Positions 5,394-8,872 of a DNA stretch of 8,872 bases are shown here, piece by piece. This stretch comes from Legionella sp. Its GTDB lineage: Bacteria > Pseudomonadota > Gammaproteobacteria > Legionellales > Legionellaceae. Under the pieces are notes generated by a model that saw only the letters and a program-made list of their open reading frames with translations, made no database searches and was not told where the DNA came from. The translations under genes were made by a program, and so were the position numbers. Location of the stretch: the NCBI GenBank assembly GCA_004297865.1, contig SCSO01000185.1:1-8872 (forward strand). Reading direction: 5' to 3'. Positions within the stretch are counted from its first letter, which is position 1, and each line of letters starts with the position of its first letter.

Positions 5394-6785
5394 ATGTTAC
5401 AAACGTTAAAAACTTATTCTCCCATAGACAATTCACTCTATGTCGAACGTCCTTTTGCTACCGAGCTAGAAATAGATAATGCTTTGTACCAGACGCAAAC
5501 CGCACAACAATTGTGGCGCTTGGCTTCTGTTAGTGAACGTGCAGAATATTGTACCGCGGCAGTGGATTATATAGTGGCTAATACAGAAGCCATCGCGAAT
5601 GAAATCTGTTGGCAAATGGGACGTCCTATTCGTTATGCTCAAGGTGAAATTAAAGGCTTTGAAGAACGCGCGCGCTACATGATTGCTAACGCTGCCTCCT
5701 CATTAGCTACCATAGAGCTACCAGAAAAAACCGGATTTATTCGTTACATTAAACGTGAACCTTTAGGCGTGGTTCTGGTGATCGCTCCGTGGAATTATCC
5801 CTATTTAACGGCAGTTAACGCGATCATTCCTGCCATCATGGCAGGTAATACTGTTATTTTAAAACACTCAGCCCAAACGCCTTTGGTTGCTGAGCGTTTT
5901 GCAGAGGCATTTAAACACGCGCAATTACCAGCAGGCGTTTTTCATTATTTGCATTTAACCCATGATGCAGCAGAAAGGCTCATGGCTGCCCCTGAAATAA
6001 ATTCCATTGCTTTCACCGGTTCGGTTGCTGGAGGAGAAAAAGTTGAACAAGCCGTTGCTGGACGTTTTATTCCGGTGGGATTAGAGTTAGGTGGAAAAGA
6101 TCCTGCCTACGTGCGTGCGGATGCAGATATAGATTATGCGGTGGAAACTGCTATCGATGGTGCTTTTTTTAATTCTGGACAATCTTGTTGTGGTATTGAA
6201 CGAATTTATGTGCATCAAACAGTTTATGAAGAGTTCGTGCAAAAGGCTGTGAAGTTAGTCAATCAGTACACCTTAGGACGTTCGGATGATCCGCAAACCA
6301 CTTTAGGTCCAGTGGTGCGAGCTGCGGCAGCGGATTTTGTTCGTGGACAAATTAAAGAAGCGATCGCGCAAGGTGCTGTGGCTCATATTAATCCACAAGA
6401 TTTTGCTTTGGATAAAGCGGGTAGTGCTTATATTGCACCACAAGTGTTAACCCAAGTGAATCATCACATGCGAATTATGACAGAAGAATCTTTTGGCCCG
6501 GTAGTGGGCATTATGTCTGTGAGTAGTGATGAAGAAGCGATAAGACTCATGAATGATAGTGCTTATGGTTTAACGGCAGCAGTATTCACAAAAGACATTG
6601 AAAAGGGTATGGCGATTGGAGAACAAATTCAAACCGGTACTTATTTTGTTAATCGTTGTGATTATTTGGATCCAGAATTGGCTTGGACGGGTATTAAAAA
6701 TTCGGGTAGGGGATGTACCTTATCGCGTGTGGGTTATGAAACGTTGACCAGACCCAAATCATTCCATATTAAAATTAAAGGATAA
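5394..6785 (+). CDS. NAD(P)-dependent aldehyde dehydrogenase
   Basis: A 463-residue ALDH-superfamily enzyme, somewhat shorter at the N-terminus than the 480-500 typical of PuuC/betaine aldehyde dehydrogenase, closer to the succinate-semialdehyde dehydrogenase (SSADH)-like short group. Motifs in order: APWNYPY with the oxyanion Asn134, ILKHSAQTP with cofactor-binding Lys157, FTGSVAGG (207-214) of the Rossmann fold, GLELGGKDP with general base Glu231, NSGQSCCG with nucleophile Cys265 (followed by a second Cys266), and EESFGPV (Glu365) binding the nicotinamide ribose. All catalytic residues are present, so it should be active. The ribosome site AAGGA overlaps the previous stop; the intergenic gap is nine bases and that to the alcohol dehydrogenase five, so the three genes form one operon. 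It would oxidise an aldehyde, plausibly gamma-glutamylated, to the acid. Confidence 0.9.
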   Translation: MLQTLKTYSPIDNSLYVERPFATELEIDNALYQTQTAQQLWRLASVSERAEYCTAAVDYIVANTEAIANEICWQMGRPIRYAQGEIKGFEERARYMIANAASSLATIELPEKTGFIRYIKREPLGVVLVIAPWNYPYLTAVNAIIPAIMAGNTVILKHSAQTPLVAERFAEAFKHAQLPAGVFHYLHLTHDAAERLMAAPEINSIAFTGSVAGGEKVEQAVAGRFIPVGLELGGKDPAYVRADADIDYAVETAIDGAFFNSGQSCCGIERIYVHQTVYEEFVQKAVKLVNQYTLGRSDDPQTTLGPVVRAAAADFVRGQIKEAIAQGAVAHINPQDFALDKAGSAYIAPQVLTQVNHHMRIMTEESFGPVVGIMSVSSDEEAIRLMNDSAYGLTAAVFTKDIEKGMAIGEQIQTGTYFVNRCDYLDPELAWTGIKNSGRGCTLSRVGYETLTRPKSFHIKIKG

Positions 6786-6790
6786 ATAAG

Positions 6791-7948
6791 ATGAATCAAC
6801 AACCCTTAGTCGCTAATTGGAATTATCCTACGCGTGTTCGTGTGGGTGCAGGACGCATCGCAGAATTAGCTACCGTGTGTAAAGAGTTAGGCATGCACGC
6901 GCCTTTATTAATTACCGATCCTGGTTTGGCTGCTTCTCCCTTAGTTGAAAAAATAGTTAAGCAATGTCAGCAAGCTGATTTACCCGTCGCGGTATTCAGC
7001 CAGATTAAAACCAATCCTACCGGAGAAAATGTGACTGCTGGAGTGCAAGCGTATCAAAAAGGGAAACATGATGGAGTGATTGCTTTTGGCGGCGGTTCTG
7101 GTTTAGATGCTGCAAAAGCGGTTGCCTTGATGGTTGGACAAACCCGCCCACTATGGGATTTTGAAGACGTTGGCGATAACTGGACTCGCGTGAATGTGGA
7201 AGGAATGGCTCCAGTGGTCGCTGTACCTACGACTGCTGGAACTGGTTCGGAGGTGGGACGTGCTTCGGTGATTACTGACACTGCGGAGCAAGTGAAAAAA
7301 ATTATTTTTCATCCCCGTATGCAGCCTTCGGTAGTGATTCTAGATCCTGAGTTAACAGTAGGTTTACCTAAAGCACTAACGGCTGCTACAGGTATGGATG
7401 CTTTATCGCATTGTCTGGAAGCGTATTGTGCACCTTTCTATCATCCTATGGCCGAAGGTATCGCTCTCGAAGGTATTCGTTTAATTAAAGATAATTTAAT
7501 CCGCGCGTATCATGAAGGGAGTGATTTGCATGCGCGCACTAACATGTTAGTAGCTTCTGCTATGGGTGCTACGGCATTTCAACGTGGTTTAGGGGCTATG
7601 CATGCTATGGCGCATCCTTTAGGTGCTTTGTATGACGCGCATCATGGACGTTTAAATGCTATTTTAATGCCTTATGTATTATTGGCTAATCGTGCGGTGA
7701 TCGAAGAGAAGATTGCACGTTTAGCGGGTTATTTATCTTTAAATAATGGCTTTGATGGCTTTATGGATTGGATTTTCCAGTTACGTATGGAATTGCAGAT
7801 TGAGCATACTTTAGCAGAAATAGGGATTGATCAAACTCAGGTTGATCAATTAGCTTTAATGGCGACACAAGACGCTGCTGCGGGGTGTAATCCTATTGTG
7901 TTTAGCAAAGAGCAATATAAAAATATTTTGTTGAAGGCAATTGGTTAA
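6791..7948 (+). CDS. Iron-containing (group III) alcohol dehydrogenase
   Basis: A 385-residue protein of normal family length. The N-terminal NAD-binding domain carries FGGGSGLDAAKA (GGGS 100-103) and VPTTAGTGSE (146-154). The helical domain carries the metal residues by comparison with FucO: Asp203 and His207 (GMDALSH), His271 and His285, with the conserved His275 in AMAHPLGA. Family members bind Fe2+ (sometimes Zn2+) and interconvert primary alcohols and aldehydes with NAD(H). In this operon it could oxidise the hydroxyl of a gamma-glutamylated amino alcohol to the aldehyde used by the neighbouring dehydrogenase. It might instead reduce an aldehyde; direction and substrate are not determined by the sequence. 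AAAGGA at 6777-6782 serves as ribosome site. It is the last gene of the operon; no canonical terminator with a T-run follows. Confidence 0.92.
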   Translation: MNQQPLVANWNYPTRVRVGAGRIAELATVCKELGMHAPLLITDPGLAASPLVEKIVKQCQQADLPVAVFSQIKTNPTGENVTAGVQAYQKGKHDGVIAFGGGSGLDAAKAVALMVGQTRPLWDFEDVGDNWTRVNVEGMAPVVAVPTTAGTGSEVGRASVITDTAEQVKKIIFHPRMQPSVVILDPELTVGLPKALTAATGMDALSHCLEAYCAPFYHPMAEGIALEGIRLIKDNLIRAYHEGSDLHARTNMLVASAMGATAFQRGLGAMHAMAHPLGALYDAHHGRLNAILMPYVLLANRAVIEEKIARLAGYLSLNNGFDGFMDWIFQLRMELQIEHTLAEIGIDQTQVDQLALMATQDAAAGCNPIVFSKEQYKNILLKAIG

Positions 7949-7954
7949 TTTTGT

Positions 7955-8014
7955 CATCTACTCGCAGGCGTGGATGCACCTTTAGGTCATTCTTATCTAT
8001 CTGATCCAAATGAC
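7955..8014. repeat. Degenerate REP-like palindromes downstream of the metabolic operon
   Basis: Two adjacent imperfect inverted repeats are visible. The first (7955-7976) pairs CATC with GATG and continues through T-G, A-T and C-G pairs; the context GTCATCTACTCGCAGGCGTG resembles a decayed form of the widespread GTCATCCCCGCG-AAGGCGGGGATCCA repeat. The second has 6-base arms GTCATT (7986-7991) and AATGAC (8009-8014), plus an inner ATC/GAT pair. The first hairpin lies six bases after the operon's stop codon and may protect the mRNA 3' end. Family assignment is by eye. Confidence 0.4.
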
Positions 8015-8077
8015 GAATTTTCAAAAAATTATCATTATCTATTAAAGACTTGGAGAAAATTTTAGACGATAAAATTC

Positions 8078-8097
8078 TAAGTAAATTTAAGTAAATT
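8078..8097 (+). repeat. Tandem 10-base direct repeat before the hicA promoter
   Basis: TAAGTAAATT occurs twice head to tail, with a period of one DNA helical turn. Its last base is the first base of the -35 hexamer of the hicA promoter. It could be a regulator site or simple A/T-rich drift. Confidence 0.45.
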
Positions 8098-8125
8098 TGC
8101 ATAATGTGTGTATGGTGTGTATAAT
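8097..8125 (+). promoter_or_regulatory. hicAB promoter with tandem GTGTGTAT repeat (candidate HicB operator)
   Basis: TTGCAT (8097-8102), a 17-base spacer and a perfect TATAAT (8120-8125) form a good sigma70 promoter. The hicA ATG is at 8131, so transcription would start at or within a base or two of the start codon. Two copies of GTGTGTAT (8106-8113 and 8115-8122) fill the spacer and run into the -10, a position where binding of the HicB ribbon-helix-helix domain would block RNA polymerase. Confidence 0.6.
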
Positions 8126-8130
8126 TAAAT

Positions 8131-8328
8131 ATGAAAAGTGCTGAAATAATAAAAATAATTGAGCGCGATGGTTGGGTTAAATGTCACCAAAAGGGTAGTC
8201 ATTGCCAATTCAAACACCCATCAAAGCAGGGTAGGGTGACAATTCCCCACCCCAAAAAGGATTTACCCATAAAGACGGTTTTAAGTATATTTAAGCAGGC
8301 AGGAATTAAAAAGGAGGATATAAGATGA
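8131..8328 (+). CDS. hicA: HicA mRNA-interferase toxin
   Basis: A 65-residue protein with the HicA signature throughout: MKSAEIIKIIERDGW, then QKGSHCQFKHP with catalytic His24, then RVTIPHPKKDLP and a C-terminal helix. Length and start match the family (double-stranded-RNA-binding-like fold). HicA cleaves mRNA in a ribosome-independent way and is neutralised by HicB. No ribosome site precedes the ATG: the five bases between it and the -10 box are TAAAT, so the mRNA may be leaderless. The stop overlaps the hicB start by four bases (ATGA). All key residues are present, so the toxin is probably functional. It appears to be an accessory module inserted after the metabolic operon. Confidence 0.93.
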   Translation: MKSAEIIKIIERDGWVKCHQKGSHCQFKHPSKQGRVTIPHPKKDLPIKTVLSIFKQAGIKKEDIR

Positions 8329-8729
8329 GATATCCCGTAGTTATACATAAAGATGTTGATACTGATTTTGGTGTCATGGTACCCGATATTCCAGGTTGCT
8401 ATTCTGCTGGAAGCACATATGATGATGCATTAAATAGCGTTAGAGAGGCTATTGAATGCCATCTAGAAGGATTACTAATAGATAATGAATCTATTCCTGT
8501 GGGGACTTCTATAGATCATTGGATTGCGGACACTTCTTATAGTGGTGGAGTTTGGGCGTTTGTAGATATAGATTTAAGTTCTATATCAGGAAAAGCTAAA
8601 AGAGTTAATATTACAATGCCGGAACGTGTTTTAAGTTTGATTGATTTATATTCAAAAAGCCATACGATTAAAAATCGTTCTTCGTTTTTAACAGATGCTG
8701 CTTTGAGCTATATGGAAAGCCATAAATAA
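8325..8729 (+). CDS. hicB: HicB antitoxin with ribbon-helix-helix DNA-binding domain
   Basis: A 134-residue protein. Residues 1-60 form the degraded RNase-H-like HicB domain (MRYPVVIHKD, FGVMVPDIPGCYSAG, ALNSVREAIECHLEGLL), which blocks HicA. Residues about 91-132 form a C-terminal ribbon-helix-helix domain (KRVNITMPERVLSLIDLYS, then NRSSFLTDAALSYM) for operator binding and autoregulation. It has an ideal ribosome site, AAGGAGG (8311-8317), seven bases before its ATG and inside the end of hicA. Initiation should be much stronger than for the toxin, giving antitoxin excess. No clear terminator follows; an 8-base inverted repeat (8727-8734 / 8769-8776) has too long a loop to call. Confidence 0.93.
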   Translation: MRYPVVIHKDVDTDFGVMVPDIPGCYSAGSTYDDALNSVREAIECHLEGLLIDNESIPVGTSIDHWIADTSYSGGVWAFVDIDLSSISGKAKRVNITMPERVLSLIDLYSKSHTIKNRSSFLTDAALSYMESHK

Positions 8730-8872
8730 GCTATAATATATGTTAATAGTATTATGTTATATAAATCAATAGCTTAAGTCTTATTAACGCGATAATCAGA
8801 CCCAAGTTATTATGGTATTCATAGTATGCAATAAATAATAAATGACACTCATAACCAGTTATGTTCCAAAGC

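Noticed and set aside
7902..8102. Minus-strand 66-residue reading frame between the alcohol dehydrogenase and hicA
   Set aside because: Its HPRLRVDD stretch is what is obtained when REP-like intergenic repeats are translated; no ribosome site or homology is visible.
8727..8776. TAAGCTAT/ATAGCTTA inverted repeat after hicB as a terminator
   Set aside because: The 34-base A/T-rich loop and the absence of a T-run make an intrinsic terminator unlikely.
1..8872. CRISPR array, tRNA/rRNA genes, complete insertion sequence
   Set aside because: No regularly spaced repeats, no tRNA- or rRNA-like segments and no transposase motifs were seen on either strand.

Overview
The window looks like chromosomal DNA of a gammaproteobacterium, most likely a member of the Legionellales (Legionella-like). 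This is an inference from moderate-to-low GC, A/T-rich codon choice, and the protein families present (CbpA-type DnaJ, hemolysin III/PAQR, small holin-like membrane protein, bufferin-type cluster). No RNA gene, CRISPR array or complete insertion sequence was seen.

Layout. Bases 1-338 (minus) hold the N-terminal part of a CbpA-like J-domain protein that runs off the left edge. A short divergent intergenic region separates it from a hemolysin III-family membrane protein (461-1114) and a single-BON-domain lipoprotein (1158-1472). On the minus strand, a small two-helix membrane protein with a cysteine-rich tail (1515-1799) converges on the lipoprotein gene. A strong hairpin at 1476-1510 is its terminator.

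The centre of interest is 1898-3985. Here a secreted 84-residue, six-cysteine peptide (2028-2282) is followed by a DUF692/MNIO enzyme (2352-3215) and a DUF2063 partner (3212-3985). This is the layout of a bufferin-type (BufA2-BufB-BufC) cluster, in which the enzyme pair modifies cysteines of a periplasmic copper-binding peptide. The upstream region has a TTGACA/TACTAT promoter candidate and a 26-base imperfect palindrome. A 10-bp hairpin lies between the precursor and the enzyme genes and could set their expression ratio.

Only 25 bases further on, with no terminator visible, come three tightly packed genes. They encode a glutamine-synthetase-like gamma-glutamyl-amine ligase (4011-5384), an aldehyde dehydrogenase (5394-6785) and an iron-type alcohol dehydrogenase (6791-7948). 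Together they suggest catabolism of an amino alcohol through gamma-glutamylated intermediates. The substrate is not determined by the sequence.

The right end (8078-8729) is a HicA/HicB toxin-antitoxin pair. Its promoter sits almost on the toxin start codon, so hicA may be leaderless while hicB has an excellent ribosome binding site. Degenerate palindromes at 7955-8014 mark the junction between the metabolic operon and this accessory module. Bases 8730-8872 are A/T-rich and hold no recognisable gene.
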